Positions 1 to 8,671 are shown, numbered from the stretch's first letter. The stretch: 23,346 nt of DNA from an uncultured Alphaproteobacteria bacterium (GCA_903837365.1 CAILUF010000248.1:1-23346); one strand, 5' to 3'. The notes: generated from the letters alone by a model not told the origin. Numbers and translations are program-made.

Positions 1-894
1 GCAAATATTCCCTTCAACTTCAAAGGAAATTTAGTTGATTTAATTGCCAAATTTCAAAATGATTATTATTGGCTTGATGATAATTCCAAACAGGTGAACG
101 TCAATAATTATGAAAAAACACAATCTAATTATAAAACTGAATTGTCCTTAAATTGGCGATTACCAATGGTTCGTAAATCAAAATCAAATACTTTGATGAT
201 TGAACCAATGGCAAGTTTAGTTTCAACTGGAAATAAAAAAACATTTAACAAATTACCTAATGAGGATGGCAATAATAGCGAATTGAGTTTCAGCAATTTA
301 TTTATTGCTGATCGGATAGCTGGATATGATCGAAATGAAACGGGTGAAAGAGTGAGCTACGGTGCACGTACTTCTTTTTTCAATAAGTTTGGTGAATTTG
401 GTTTATTTGCAGGGCAAAGTTTGCGATTAACTAATTCGACTCAAGATGTTGATATTAAAGGATTTGCCGATAATAACAAATCAAATATTGTTGGGCAAGC
501 TTTGTATAAAGCAAAAAAATATTTTTCAATGCTTTATTTGTTTCAGCTTAATGAATCTAACTATAGTAATGAAGTAAATCAGTTGAGTAGTACCTTAACT
601 TTTGAAAGATTTTCAGTAACTGGAGATTACTTATTGATAAAAAAAACTTCGCAAAATTTAAATCAAAAAGAACAAATCTCGTTTAATACTATTTTAAATT
701 TAAATAAACAATGGAAAGTAAAATTATTCGCCAATCATGATTTAGCGCTATCAAGAACGTTATCGCGAGGAATAAGTTTTTATCGCGATGGGTGTTGTAC
801 AATTTTTGGTTTTTCTATTTCTGAAAATAATCCCAGTAATTTAACCAAACCACAAAAAACTTTTAACCTTAATCTTTCCTTTAAAAATTTGTAG
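1..894 (+). CDS. lptD: LPS-assembly protein LptD, C-terminal part (5' end outside window)
   Basis: The frame is open from base 1 to the TAG at 892-894, giving 297 residues of the C-terminal part of a large outer-membrane protein; the real start lies left of the window, and the in-frame GTG at 94 is not a start. LptD is the outer-membrane barrel that, with LptE, inserts LPS into the outer leaflet. The visible part has the barrel signature of the family: alternating strands, an 'LNWRLPM' then 'IEPMAS' block (about residues 46-72 of the visible part), and near the end two adjacent cysteines (codons 793-798) in 'DGCCTIFGF'. Adjacent cysteines at this place are characteristic of LptD, where they form disulfides with N-terminal cysteines in E. 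coli. No LptE or SurA gene is visible beside it; trxA follows after 53 nt. Confidence 0.9.
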   Translation, partial: ANIPFNFKGNLVDLIAKFQNDYYWLDDNSKQVNVNNYEKTQSNYKTELSLNWRLPMVRKSKSNTLMIEPMASLVSTGNKKTFNKLPNEDGNNSELSFSNLFIADRIAGYDRNETGERVSYGARTSFFNKFGEFGLFAGQSLRLTNSTQDVDIKGFADNNKSNIVGQALYKAKKYFSMLYLFQLNESNYSNEVNQLSSTLTFERFSVTGDYLLIKKTSQNLNQKEQISFNTILNLNKQWKVKLFANHDLALSRTLSRGISFYRDGCCTIFGFSISENNPSNLTKPQKTFNLNLSFKNL

Positions 895-947
895 ATATAT
901 TCTAAAAAAAGAAATCTTAAAAATTTTTTAACCTTAAATAAAAATTT

Positions 948-1268
948 ATGACTAAAATTATAACCGATGCTTCATTTAAAAATGAAATTTCAAATTCTAC
1001 AAAACCAGTTTTGGTTGATTTCTGGGCTCCTTGGTGCGGACCTTGTCGTCAACTATCACCAGTCATCGACGAATTGGCTAATGACATGGCAAATGAAATT
1101 GAAATTTTCAAATGCAATGTTGATGATAATCCCGAAATGCCTTCGCAATTTATGGTTAGAGGAATTCCGTCTTTGATGATTTTTAAAGATGGAAAACTAG
1201 CTGACAGTAAGGTTGGAGCTCTTCCAAAACATGCCTTAATTGAATGGATTAAAAAAACTATTGCATAA
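948..1268 (+). CDS. trxA: Thioredoxin
   Basis: A 106-residue protein of normal thioredoxin length, starting at ATG 948. It carries the redox motif WCGPC after 'VDFWAP' (about residues 24-34) and the cis-proline region 'GIPSLMIF' (about residues 72-79), so it is a standard small cytosolic dithiol-disulfide oxidoreductase that reduces target enzymes and is itself recharged by thioredoxin reductase. In many alphaproteobacteria trxA lies in the order addB-addA-trxA-folC; here addB and folC are nearby but separated and inverted, and addA is absent from the window. The next gene starts 2 nt after its stop, so the two are probably cotranscribed and translationally coupled. Confidence 0.97.
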   Translation: MTKIITDASFKNEISNSTKPVLVDFWAPWCGPCRQLSPVIDELANDMANEIEIFKCNVDDNPEMPSQFMVRGIPSLMIFKDGKLADSKVGALPKHALIEWIKKTIA

Positions 1269-1270
1269 AA

Positions 1271-2200
1271 TTGAGTCAGCAAATTCTAGAAAATTTTATT
1301 GATCATCAACATAAGATTTTAAAAAATTCTTGGATTTTTGCTTTGCAAGAATTGGCATTATTTTGTGATTGTAAAATAATTAAAATTGGCTGTGAGTTAG
1401 AATTTTACTTACTAGATCAAAATCTAGAAATTGCTAATTCCTCGCTTGTTGATAATTTTATTTTTGAGCTAAAAAAAATTAATTTTTTATTAGAAATTTG
1501 CGAGGTAAAAAAAGAGTGTGGCCAATCGCAAATCGAAATCGCAACAATTGTATATGATGATTTAGAAAAGCTATGCGAAGATCTTGATTGTATAAAAAAA
1601 TTAATTTTTGAAATTTCACAAAAACTTAATTCATCGCCATCTTTCAAAGGGCAGGTCGTTGATAATGATTGCGGAAATTCATTGCAATTTAATATTTCAT
1701 TAAGTGATTCATTAACTAAAAATATATTCTTCAAAAATTCAAAATTAATAAATTTATTTTCATCATTATTACTTGATTATACTGATGAAATGCTTTATTT
1801 GCTAGCACCAAATCCCGATGATTATCGTCGATTCGATAGTAAAATTAATAAAAAACTTTTTGATTTGGGAAAATTTTGTGCACCTATAAATTTAAGTTTT
1901 GGCAATGATAATCGTAGTTGTGCGATAAGAATTCCAAAATGTGATAATAAGCAAAATACTAGAATTGAATATCGAATCGCTAGTGCTTCAACAAATCATT
2001 GGTTGGGTTTATCGGCTATTTTAATAGCTTTAGCGCAGGTAAAACATCAAAAAAATTTATATCCACAAATTTTTGGAAATGCCTTTGATGAAATTTATGA
2101 TATAAAAAACTTTATTAAAAATTTTCAATTAGCCAAAGAAAAATTCCTCAATAATGAAAATATAATATTTAACTATTTTAAAGATATTATAAACAATTAA
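1271..2200 (+). CDS. Short glutamine-synthetase-like protein with altered active site
   Basis: A 309-residue protein starting at TTG 1271, 2 nt after trxA; no ATG fits better. Its motifs follow the catalytic domain of glutamine synthetase (GS) in order: E-x-E in 'CELEF' (41-45), 'ECGQSQIEI' (82-90, the family's E-x-G-x-x-Q-x-E), 'GNSLQFNISL' (135-144), 'YRR' (185-187), 'NRS..IRIP' (214-222) and 'RIEYR' (231-235). What is odd: the usual GS length is about 450, and the N-terminal beta-grasp domain is missing. The H-x-H of the 'GMHxHxSL' motif, which binds metal and ATP phosphates, is Q-x-N here. The catalytic Glu of 'YEAP' appears as Cys in 'FCAP'. The acidic metal ligands and substrate-binding arginines remain. 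Membership in the fold is clear; glutamine synthesis is doubtful. It may be a gamma-glutamyl ligase variant or a pseudoenzyme. Confidence 0.8.
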   Translation: MSQQILENFIDHQHKILKNSWIFALQELALFCDCKIIKIGCELEFYLLDQNLEIANSSLVDNFIFELKKINFLLEICEVKKECGQSQIEIATIVYDDLEKLCEDLDCIKKLIFEISQKLNSSPSFKGQVVDNDCGNSLQFNISLSDSLTKNIFFKNSKLINLFSSLLLDYTDEMLYLLAPNPDDYRRFDSKINKKLFDLGKFCAPINLSFGNDNRSCAIRIPKCDNKQNTRIEYRIASASTNHWLGLSAILIALAQVKHQKNLYPQIFGNAFDEIYDIKNFIKNFQLAKEKFLNNENIIFNYFKDIINN

Positions 2201-2225
2201 ACAAAAAACTTCAAATATAACTAAA

Positions 2226-2259
2226 TATAATTAATTACGATCAATCACGATTAATTATA
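2226..2259. terminator. A/T-only inverted repeat between convergent genes
   Basis: Perfect 10-bp inverted repeat TATAATTAAT (2226-2235) / ATTAATTATA (2250-2259) with a 14-nt loop. It lies between the 3' ends of the GS-like gene and truA and overlaps the truA stop. It could act as a bidirectional terminator, but the stem contains no G or C, so it would be weak, and such repeats arise easily by chance in this base composition. Confidence 0.25.
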
Positions 2260-3057
2260 ATCTGTTTTTAGAAAATATAATCCGTACGCTGGTGCATTTG
2301 GTCCTGATTTTACACGATTACGAGCATATAATATTTCATTAATTTGCTCGGCATTAAATTTACCAATTCCTACATAATAAAGGGTTCCAACAATATTTCT
2401 GACCATGTGATGTAGGAAAGATTTTGCAGAAATTTCAATAATAATTTTTTGATTATTGGCAGAAAAAATTATATCATTAATGGTTCTAATCGATGTCTTG
2501 GATTGACATTCTGAGTCGCGAAAAGAAGTGAAGTCATGTTGACCAATTAAATATTTTGAAGCGGTAATCATTGCTTCAATGTCAAGTTGATTGGGGATAT
2601 GCCAAGCGCGAAATTTATCAAGTGCTAAGGCTGAACTGCGATTAATAATCTCATAGCGATAATAACGCGTTAGAGCGCTAAAACGTGCGTGGAAATTTTC
2701 ATCAACTAATTGACAATTTAGAACCACAATTGCTTCATTGTTTAATCGTAAAAAATGATTTAATCCTGCGCAAATTTGATAGGAAGAAAAAGACTTAGTT
2801 AAATTAAAATGAATTGTTTGATTTATGGCATGAACTCCAGCATCGGTTCTTCCCGAAGGTGTAATTTCAGTATCTTGAAGACTGAGTTGACGAATCGCAA
2901 TTAGCAAAGATCCTTCAATGGTTTTTAAATTATTATGATTTTGCTTTTGAAAACCAAAATAATTTGTTCCGTCATATTCAATATCAAGCCGATATCTTTG
3001 CGTAAGGACACTGTCAATTTTTAATGAATCAAAAGAAAATCCAAGTTTATTTTGCAT
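2251..3057 (-). CDS. truA: tRNA pseudouridine(38-40) synthase TruA
   Basis: A 268-residue protein, typical of TruA, which converts uridines 38-40 of the tRNA anticodon arm to pseudouridine. The N-terminal 'RYRLDIEYDGTNYFGFQKQ' (21-39) and the catalytic 'SGRTDAGVHA' (68-77, catalytic Asp72) are family hallmarks; 'KSFLHHMVRNIVGTL' in the second half is also conserved. The N-terminus is about 20 residues longer than usual before 'RYRL', but no later start codon fits, so ATG at 3057 is used. It lies 36 nt downstream of addB on the same strand and is probably cotranscribed with it. Confidence 0.97.
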   Translation of the reverse strand: MQNKLGFSFDSLKIDSVLTQRYRLDIEYDGTNYFGFQKQNHNNLKTIEGSLLIAIRQLSLQDTEITPSGRTDAGVHAINQTIHFNLTKSFSSYQICAGLNHFLRLNNEAIVVLNCQLVDENFHARFSALTRYYRYEIINRSSALALDKFRAWHIPNQLDIEAMITASKYLIGQHDFTSFRDSECQSKTSIRTINDIIFSANNQKIIIEISAKSFLHHMVRNIVGTLYYVGIGKFNAEQINEILYARNRVKSGPNAPAYGLYFLKTDYN

Positions 3058-3093
3058 AGTTATTTTAAATATTTTTTTGTCATATTTATAAAA

Positions 3094-5853
3094 TTAATTA
3101 TTCCATTCTTCAAATCGAGCTATGTTTTTGTAAATTGAATTTTTAGTATTTTGATTAGCACTAAAAGGTTTATTATCGAGGAAGAATTTAGTAAATAATT
3201 CTTCTAGATTTTTTTGGGTATTATTTAATAAATCGATGACTGTAATTTTGGAATCAATTATTTCGTGAATATTTTTTTCTTCTTTTAGCGATAGATGCCA
3301 ATAATTTAAACCAGTAATTTGTTCAATAGAACAAAATCCTTTTTTAACCAGTAATAGTGCACTTAGAGTTAATTGCATCTCATTACCCAAAATGACTGAT
3401 TTTTTGGATGGAGGAAGACCGGTTTTATAATCAAAAATAGTGAAGTTTTTATTTGGATCAATGATGATGCGATCAATTTTGCCGATAATTTCAATATCAT
3501 AAATCATTGAATGAATTTGAGTTTCAACAAAATTTTGACAATTTGAAAATTCAGTATTTTTTAGCAAAAAATTATTAAATATTTTTTCAAATCTTGCAAA
3601 CCAAGTGTATTTTGATTCTTGATTATTAAGGTATAATTTAAAAATTTCACTAAATTTATTTCGATTAAAATTATCAGCTATGAAAAGCTCTAAAGCCTTA
3701 TGAACAAAGCTTCCAAATTCACGATTACTTGGTTGATAATCGAGACAATTAAGTTCATTTATTTTTAAAATTTTTTCAGCATAAAAACTATATGGATCAT
3801 TTTGTAATTTTGAAATTGATGTAATGCTAAGTTTGCGGGGAATGATTTCCTTAGGAACATAAGGTGATGGTATTTTATATTGAACGGGTTTTATTTCTAA
3901 AAAATTTTCAGAAAAACTTTCTTGAATAACTGACTTATCAAGATTTATTTTTTTTATTAAAGTTTTAAACTTTTGTAAAAAAGGTGAAGCAATTCGAATA
4001 TCGCTAGAATTAGTAATAGAACGTGATAAAACGATTTTTTTATTTCCTAAATAATGGCAAAAATCAAAAGCATTTTGACCAATTTTTTTACTTTGTCGAT
4101 CAATACCCAAATCGCGCGAAATTTGTTTTCCAAGCCAATTATCTTCAAGGATTTGCGGAAAATCACCGTAATTTAATCCGCATATAAAAATTAAATCAAA
4201 ATTTAGTAACCTAGCTTCTATGTTGGATAAAACTTTAACCAAGCATTTTGAGTTTGAATCCATAAAATACGGGATTTGAGAGCATAGAAATTCAAATTCA
4301 TTAGCACTTTCAATTTGATAATTTAAATGTCGTAAGCTTGAAAAAAATAAAGTAATTTCTTCGCTAGCTTTATTGTTATTTACTAAAATATTCCATGATT
4401 TCTTGGTTAATTTTTCAACAGTATTTATTAATTCATCAATGGTATTATTTTGCGGTAAAGCTTGTAAAAATTTGTTAAATAATTCACTTATTTCAATATT
4501 ATTTTTGCAGAATTCAATAATACCTTTAAGTCCGCTAAATTCGCGACTCTGGCGTAATATTTCTATTTCAAATTTTGCGGTAAAATTATCGTCAAAAAAA
4601 TTGAATAAATTATCTTTAAATATCGAAAGCAATTGCCAAGAATTAAAATCACTTTCACTTAATTTAAGAATCTTTAAAATAAAAATAATTAGTTCATTAT
4701 TAACTAAATTTAATGAGCTTGAGTTAAAATAGTTAATTCCTAACTGTTTTAGTTTAAGCTCAATTATTTTTGTCAACTCAGAATTATTATTAATAATTGC
4801 AATATTCTTATAAAAATTTTGATTTTTTGCTATAATTTCAACAATTAATTCTGACTCTTTTAAGTTATTTTGTGCTTCAATAATGATAAAATTCTCAATA
4901 ATATCTTTGCTTATCTCGACAATTTTTTTATGGTTTGGAAAGCTTTGCCATGAAATAGTTTCGCTACTTGATTTTGTAAGCTCTGCAATGAAATCATTAC
5001 GACAATCTGGTGCTAAAATTTTATCAGCATATCTTAAATCTTTTACTTTATCTGCGCTAATTTCTATAAAATTAAAAAGTTGATTATTAAAAAATTGCGG
5101 ATGATTGGTAGTAAGATTTTTACTATCATTAATTTTTGTGAAATTGTTAAAAATCACAAAGCTATTATTTTTTTGGGCAATGGTTTTGATTAATTTTTTT
5201 GCACAATTCAAACTTCCGGTAGATCCAGCGATAATTATGGTTTTATTGCTATTTTTTCTTTGCAAAATTTCTTGATATTTATCAATGATAAAATTTTGAT
5301 ATGCGCTCGAAAAATATAAATTATTTTTTATTAAACTTGTTTTTGTTTGCGTGTAAAAATCTTTAATAAAGTCTAGAGTAATCTGGCGATGAAGGGCTAG
5401 ATTGATATCATCAATTGCTTCAATTTTATTAAAATTAATTTGCTCAAACTCAATTTCATCAAAGAGCTCTTGAAGTTTGATGGCAATTTTACAAGATTGT
5501 TCAAAATTTATTTTACCAAAAATATCTAATTTTCTAATTTGGTTACTTATAAAAAAAATCGCTTCAAGATTATCCATTTTTTTGGCAGTAAGTAAATCTG
5601 TGAAAAATTCCTCGTCACTTTCATCTATAAATTCACTAAAATCTTCAATGGCAATATCTGCTAATGCTTTAATTTGCGGTAATATTGCGCAGTAATTATT
5701 TGCACTAAAAATATTTTTTAGTTCACTGCTTGCTCTGCGACTTGGTAAAATTATTTTTACTTGCTGTAAATCAGAAAAACTTAAGCTTAGCCATTGATGT
5801 AAAGACTCTAGAAAATTATAGTTGCATGGAATATTAAAAATATTATTTGCCAT
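3094..5853 (-). CDS. addB: AddB-type helicase/nuclease subunit (double-strand break repair)
   Basis: A 919-residue protein of the alphaproteobacterial AddB family. AddB pairs with AddA to resect double-strand breaks for RecA loading, working like RecBCD. The N-terminal inactivated-helicase part shows 'LPSRRASSELK' (about 36-46) and 'AGSTGSLNCAKK' (about 208-219), as in alphaproteobacterial homologues. The C-terminal PD-(D/E)XK nuclease begins at 'LSITSISKLQNDPYSFY' (675-691), followed by 'GSFVH' (714-718), 'GKIDRI' (Asp794), 'FDYKTG' (Asp808, Lys810) and 'EMQL' (825-828), so the nuclease residues look intact. The Cys cluster that binds an Fe-S centre in Bacillus AddB is not seen at the C-terminus. 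addA is not in the window. Two copies of an 18-bp repeat sit just upstream of the start. Confidence 0.9.
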   Translation of the reverse strand: MANNIFNIPCNYNFLESLHQWLSLSFSDLQQVKIILPSRRASSELKNIFSANNYCAILPQIKALADIAIEDFSEFIDESDEEFFTDLLTAKKMDNLEAIFFISNQIRKLDIFGKINFEQSCKIAIKLQELFDEIEFEQINFNKIEAIDDINLALHRQITLDFIKDFYTQTKTSLIKNNLYFSSAYQNFIIDKYQEILQRKNSNKTIIIAGSTGSLNCAKKLIKTIAQKNNSFVIFNNFTKINDSKNLTTNHPQFFNNQLFNFIEISADKVKDLRYADKILAPDCRNDFIAELTKSSSETISWQSFPNHKKIVEISKDIIENFIIIEAQNNLKESELIVEIIAKNQNFYKNIAIINNNSELTKIIELKLKQLGINYFNSSSLNLVNNELIIFILKILKLSESDFNSWQLLSIFKDNLFNFFDDNFTAKFEIEILRQSREFSGLKGIIEFCKNNIEISELFNKFLQALPQNNTIDELINTVEKLTKKSWNILVNNNKASEEITLFFSSLRHLNYQIESANEFEFLCSQIPYFMDSNSKCLVKVLSNIEARLLNFDLIFICGLNYGDFPQILEDNWLGKQISRDLGIDRQSKKIGQNAFDFCHYLGNKKIVLSRSITNSSDIRIASPFLQKFKTLIKKINLDKSVIQESFSENFLEIKPVQYKIPSPYVPKEIIPRKLSITSISKLQNDPYSFYAEKILKINELNCLDYQPSNREFGSFVHKALELFIADNFNRNKFSEIFKLYLNNQESKYTWFARFEKIFNNFLLKNTEFSNCQNFVETQIHSMIYDIEIIGKIDRIIIDPNKNFTIFDYKTGLPPSKKSVILGNEMQLTLSALLLVKKGFCSIEQITGLNYWHLSLKEEKNIHEIIDSKITVIDLLNNTQKNLEELFTKFFLDNKPFSANQNTKNSIYKNIARFEEWNN

Positions 5854-6065
5854 TGATTTGTGACGTTAAAAAGTTTGTTGCAAATTTTAAAAAGTTTGTT
5901 GCAATTTATTTTATGAAAAATAAAATTTACAAAGATTTTTATGAAGTTTTTTTTAATTACCATTCTTTTTAATTAATTTAATTAAAATTTGTTAATTTTA
6001 AAAAATTGTTTTCTAAAAATTTTAACTATTGTCGCTAAAATGACATTAAATCACAAAATATTTTG
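5854..6065. promoter_or_regulatory. Divergent addB/dadA intergenic region
   Basis: This 212-nt spacer separates the divergent starts of addB and dadA, so it must hold promoters for both. Apart from the tandem 18-bp repeat on the addB side it is almost pure A/T with homopolymer runs. A TAAAAT hexamer at 6036-6041 could be a -10 element for dadA, but no convincing -35 lies 16-18 nt before it. No small ORF or structured RNA is apparent. Confidence 0.4.
5866..5904. repeat. Two perfect 18-bp direct repeats upstream of addB
   Basis: TTAAAAAGTTTGTTGCAA occurs at 5866-5883 and again at 5887-5904, a period of 21 bp, i.e. two helical turns, so both copies present the same DNA face. They lie 13-51 nt upstream of the addB start within the divergent addB/dadA spacer. 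This would suit a dimeric regulator site or be a recent tandem duplication. No known operator is recognised. Confidence 0.7.
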
Positions 6066-7325
6066 ATGAAAATAATTGTTCTTGGCGCTGGTGTCATAGG
6101 TGTATCTAGTGCATATTATCTTGCTAGTCAAGGTCATGAAGTTGTAGTTATTGACAAAAACAAATCCTGCGGATTGGATTGCTCATATGCCAATGGTGGA
6201 CAACTTAGCTATTCACATATTACCACTTGGGCTTCAGAAATATCCTTTCAAAATTTCCTTCATACTTTTTTTTCAAAAAATTCTTACTCATCATTTAATC
6301 GTTTTAATCCAGAAACTATTTCTTGGCTTTATAAATTTTATAAAAATTCTAACAATTCAATAGCTCGCCAGAATAGTCAAAAATTATACAAAATCGCAAG
6401 TTATAGTCGTTACTTAATAACCAAACTTCTTGATATTGAAGATTTTGATTTTGCTTACACTACCAAGGGTATTCTTCATATTTATCGTAATAAATCCACC
6501 ATGGATAAAGCGATAAATAATTTACGAAAACTTGATATTAGCGGAATACGTCCGCTGATTTATAGCGCAGATCAATGCGTTGAACATGAGCCAAATTTAA
6601 TTAAAGCTTTGGATGAAAAAAAATTGGCAGGAGGAATTTTATTTAGCGATGATGCCTTGGGCAATGCTTATAGTTTTACCGTCAACCTTGAAAAAATATG
6701 TCGTGAAAAATATGGGGTTAAATTCATATACGAAACTGAAGTAAAAAATCTCCTCACAAATTTTAAAAAAATTACCGCAGTCAATACATTTCACGAAGTA
6801 TTTAACGCTGATGCATATGTTTACGCTCTTGGTTATCATGGCGATAAGTTGCTTAAAGGTATTAACATTAACACCGATATTTATCCAATTAAGGGCTATA
6901 GTCTAACTACAAAATGTAATGCGGAATTTATCGCTCCTTCCCAAGCTATTACTGATGTTGAAAATAAAATTGTCTATAGTCGTTTGGGTGATATTTTTCG
7001 AGTTGCAGGAATTGCTGAATTTGGTGCTAATGCGCAAATGAACAAAAATCATTTGCGTTATATTAATGAAAATATGATTACAACATTTGCCAATTATGGT
7101 AATATTGAAACTGCTACGCAGTGGTCTGGTATCAGGCCATTTCGCCCTAACTCGCTACCATTAATTTGTAATGTCCAAAAATATCCTAATTTATATTTAA
7201 ATACCGGTCATGGATCACTTGGCTGGACTTTAGCTCTTGCTTCAGCAAAAATTTTAAGTGATATCGTAGATAATAAATTAAGCCAAGAATTTGATTTTTT
7301 GGCCCATGAAAATATTACTATTTAA
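6066..7325 (+). CDS. dadA: D-amino acid dehydrogenase (DadA family FAD enzyme)
   Basis: A 419-residue FAD-dependent oxidoreductase of the DadA/DAO family. A TTG at 6063 precedes ATG 6066 in frame; the ATG is preferred. The N-terminus holds the dinucleotide-binding 'GAGVIG' (residues 7-12), followed by 'CSYANGGQLSY' corresponding to the 'SxANxGQ' region of DadA, and the C-terminus has 'GHGSLGWTLA', the family's FAD-contacting 'GHGxxGWT' motif. DadA oxidises D-amino acids, chiefly D-alanine, to 2-oxo acids and feeds electrons to quinones at the inner membrane. In this setting it could recycle D-Ala from cell wall turnover. No alanine racemase (dadX) is adjacent. Its 3' end overlaps convergent folC by 4 nt. 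Related glycine/sarcosine oxidases are a less likely alternative. Confidence 0.88.
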   Translation: MKIIVLGAGVIGVSSAYYLASQGHEVVVIDKNKSCGLDCSYANGGQLSYSHITTWASEISFQNFLHTFFSKNSYSSFNRFNPETISWLYKFYKNSNNSIARQNSQKLYKIASYSRYLITKLLDIEDFDFAYTTKGILHIYRNKSTMDKAINNLRKLDISGIRPLIYSADQCVEHEPNLIKALDEKKLAGGILFSDDALGNAYSFTVNLEKICREKYGVKFIYETEVKNLLTNFKKITAVNTFHEVFNADAYVYALGYHGDKLLKGININTDIYPIKGYSLTTKCNAEFIAPSQAITDVENKIVYSRLGDIFRVAGIAEFGANAQMNKNHLRYINENMITTFANYGNIETATQWSGIRPFRPNSLPLICNVQKYPNLYLNTGHGSLGWTLALASAKILSDIVDNKLSQEFDFLAHENITI

Positions 7326-8671
7326 AAATCAAAATCATTAAATTTTTTTTTGGTAAAATCGCTTTGTGCGATCATCTGTGAATAACGTTTTACATCACGA
7401 GCTAAATGAAGCGATCCACATATTATCACTCGACAAGCTTTGTTATCAACGATTTGCGAGATATATTGCAATGAGTCAATTAGGTCATCAAAACCTTTTA
7501 TTTCTTTATCAAATTTTTTAGCAATTTGGCAAATTATTTCTGGATCTTCAGCGTAAGGTTCGCCATTAACTCTTACGGCAATTAGTTGCGCAATATTTTG
7601 GAATTTGTTTACAAATCTCTCTTTGCATTTACCTCGACTAAATCCACAAATTATAAAATTTTGTTTGTGATCATTTTGTTCTTTTAGCCAAGTCGCTAGG
7701 CTATATGCTCCTCCTTCATTATGCGCTCCGTCAATCCATATTTCACTTTCTAAATTAATTAAAATTTTATTGAGATTATTTTCAACTTTCTCAAGTCTAC
7801 TAGGCCAATTAACGCTTGAAATCGCTTGCCTTACGGCATTCTCGGTAATGTTAAAATTTTTAATTTTTAATGCGCAAGTAATTGCGCAAGCGAAATTAAT
7901 ATATTGATGAGAACCTGCAAGGGAAGGCTTGGGGAGATTTTCAAAAAAAACATTATCACCATAATAATCAAATTCTTTAGTGTCTTCATCCATTAATACC
8001 ATGTACTCATCATCGTAAAAATAACTGTCAATTTTTTGATCATCGGCAAGAATTTTAATAATATTTTTTGCTGAATTTGATTGCGATGCAACAATTAAGG
8101 GAACTTGTGGACGCATTATCATTGCTTTCTCCAGGGCAATACGCTCAATATTGTTGCCCAAATATTCAGTATGATCGTAAGAAATTGGCGTGATAATACT
8201 GGCCAATTTATTTTCGACAATGTTGGTTGCGTCAATTCTTCCACCCATTCCGCATTCTAGAATGACAATGTCTGCTTTAGTTTTAGCAAAAGCTAAAAAT
8301 GCTCCAATCGTAAAACTTTCCATGAAAGTTAAATTGATATCTGTGCAAGCTAATCTTGTTTCATCCATAACTTCATAAAGAAAATTATCGGAAATTTTTT
8401 CGCCATTGAGATTGATTCTTTCATTGCAATGATGAAGGTGAGGGGAGGTATAGAGATGGGCATTATATCCTGCGCAGGAAAAAATTTTTGCCAATAAAGA
8501 TGAGGTTGAACCTTTGCCATTAGTTCCTGCAACGTGTATCACGGGAGCCATTTTTTGATGAGGATTACCAAGTCGTGATAAAACTATATTCATCCTTTCA
8601 AAAACAGTTTCAAAATCAACTTGTCTTTTACCAAGTGTTGCAGGTATTGGCCAATGAGGTAAATAAACCAT
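7322..8671 (-). CDS. folC: Bifunctional folylpolyglutamate synthase / dihydrofolate synthase
   Basis: A 449-residue Mur-ligase-family enzyme of normal FolC length. It shows the P-loop 'GTNGKGST' (49-56), the 'SPHL' and 'ERI' elements that follow, 'LECGMGGRIDATN' (138-150) and 'YDHTEYLGN' (165-173), which bind ATP, metal and the folate substrate; a C-terminal 'DGAHNEGG' is the Mur-ligase glutamate-domain motif. FolC makes dihydrofolate from dihydropteroate and adds glutamate residues to folates in the cytosol. In many alphaproteobacteria it follows trxA; here it stands alone, convergent with dadA and divergent from the porin gene (55-nt spacer). Confidence 0.96.
   Translation of the reverse strand: MVYLPHWPIPATLGKRQVDFETVFERMNIVLSRLGNPHQKMAPVIHVAGTNGKGSTSSLLAKIFSCAGYNAHLYTSPHLHHCNERINLNGEKISDNFLYEVMDETRLACTDINLTFMESFTIGAFLAFAKTKADIVILECGMGGRIDATNIVENKLASIITPISYDHTEYLGNNIERIALEKAMIMRPQVPLIVASQSNSAKNIIKILADDQKIDSYFYDDEYMVLMDEDTKEFDYYGDNVFFENLPKPSLAGSHQYINFACAITCALKIKNFNITENAVRQAISSVNWPSRLEKVENNLNKILINLESEIWIDGAHNEGGAYSLATWLKEQNDHKQNFIICGFSRGKCKERFVNKFQNIAQLIAVRVNGEPYAEDPEIICQIAKKFDKEIKGFDDLIDSLQYISQIVDNKACRVIICGSLHLARDVKRYSQMIAQSDFTKKKFNDFDF

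Noticed and set aside
94..894. GTG at 94 as the start of the first gene
   Set aside because: The frame is open and clearly coding from base 1, and LptD is far longer; 94 is an internal valine codon.
895..947. Hairpin TTAAAAATTTTTTAA after lptD
   Set aside because: An all-A/T stem with almost no loop; indistinguishable from base composition.
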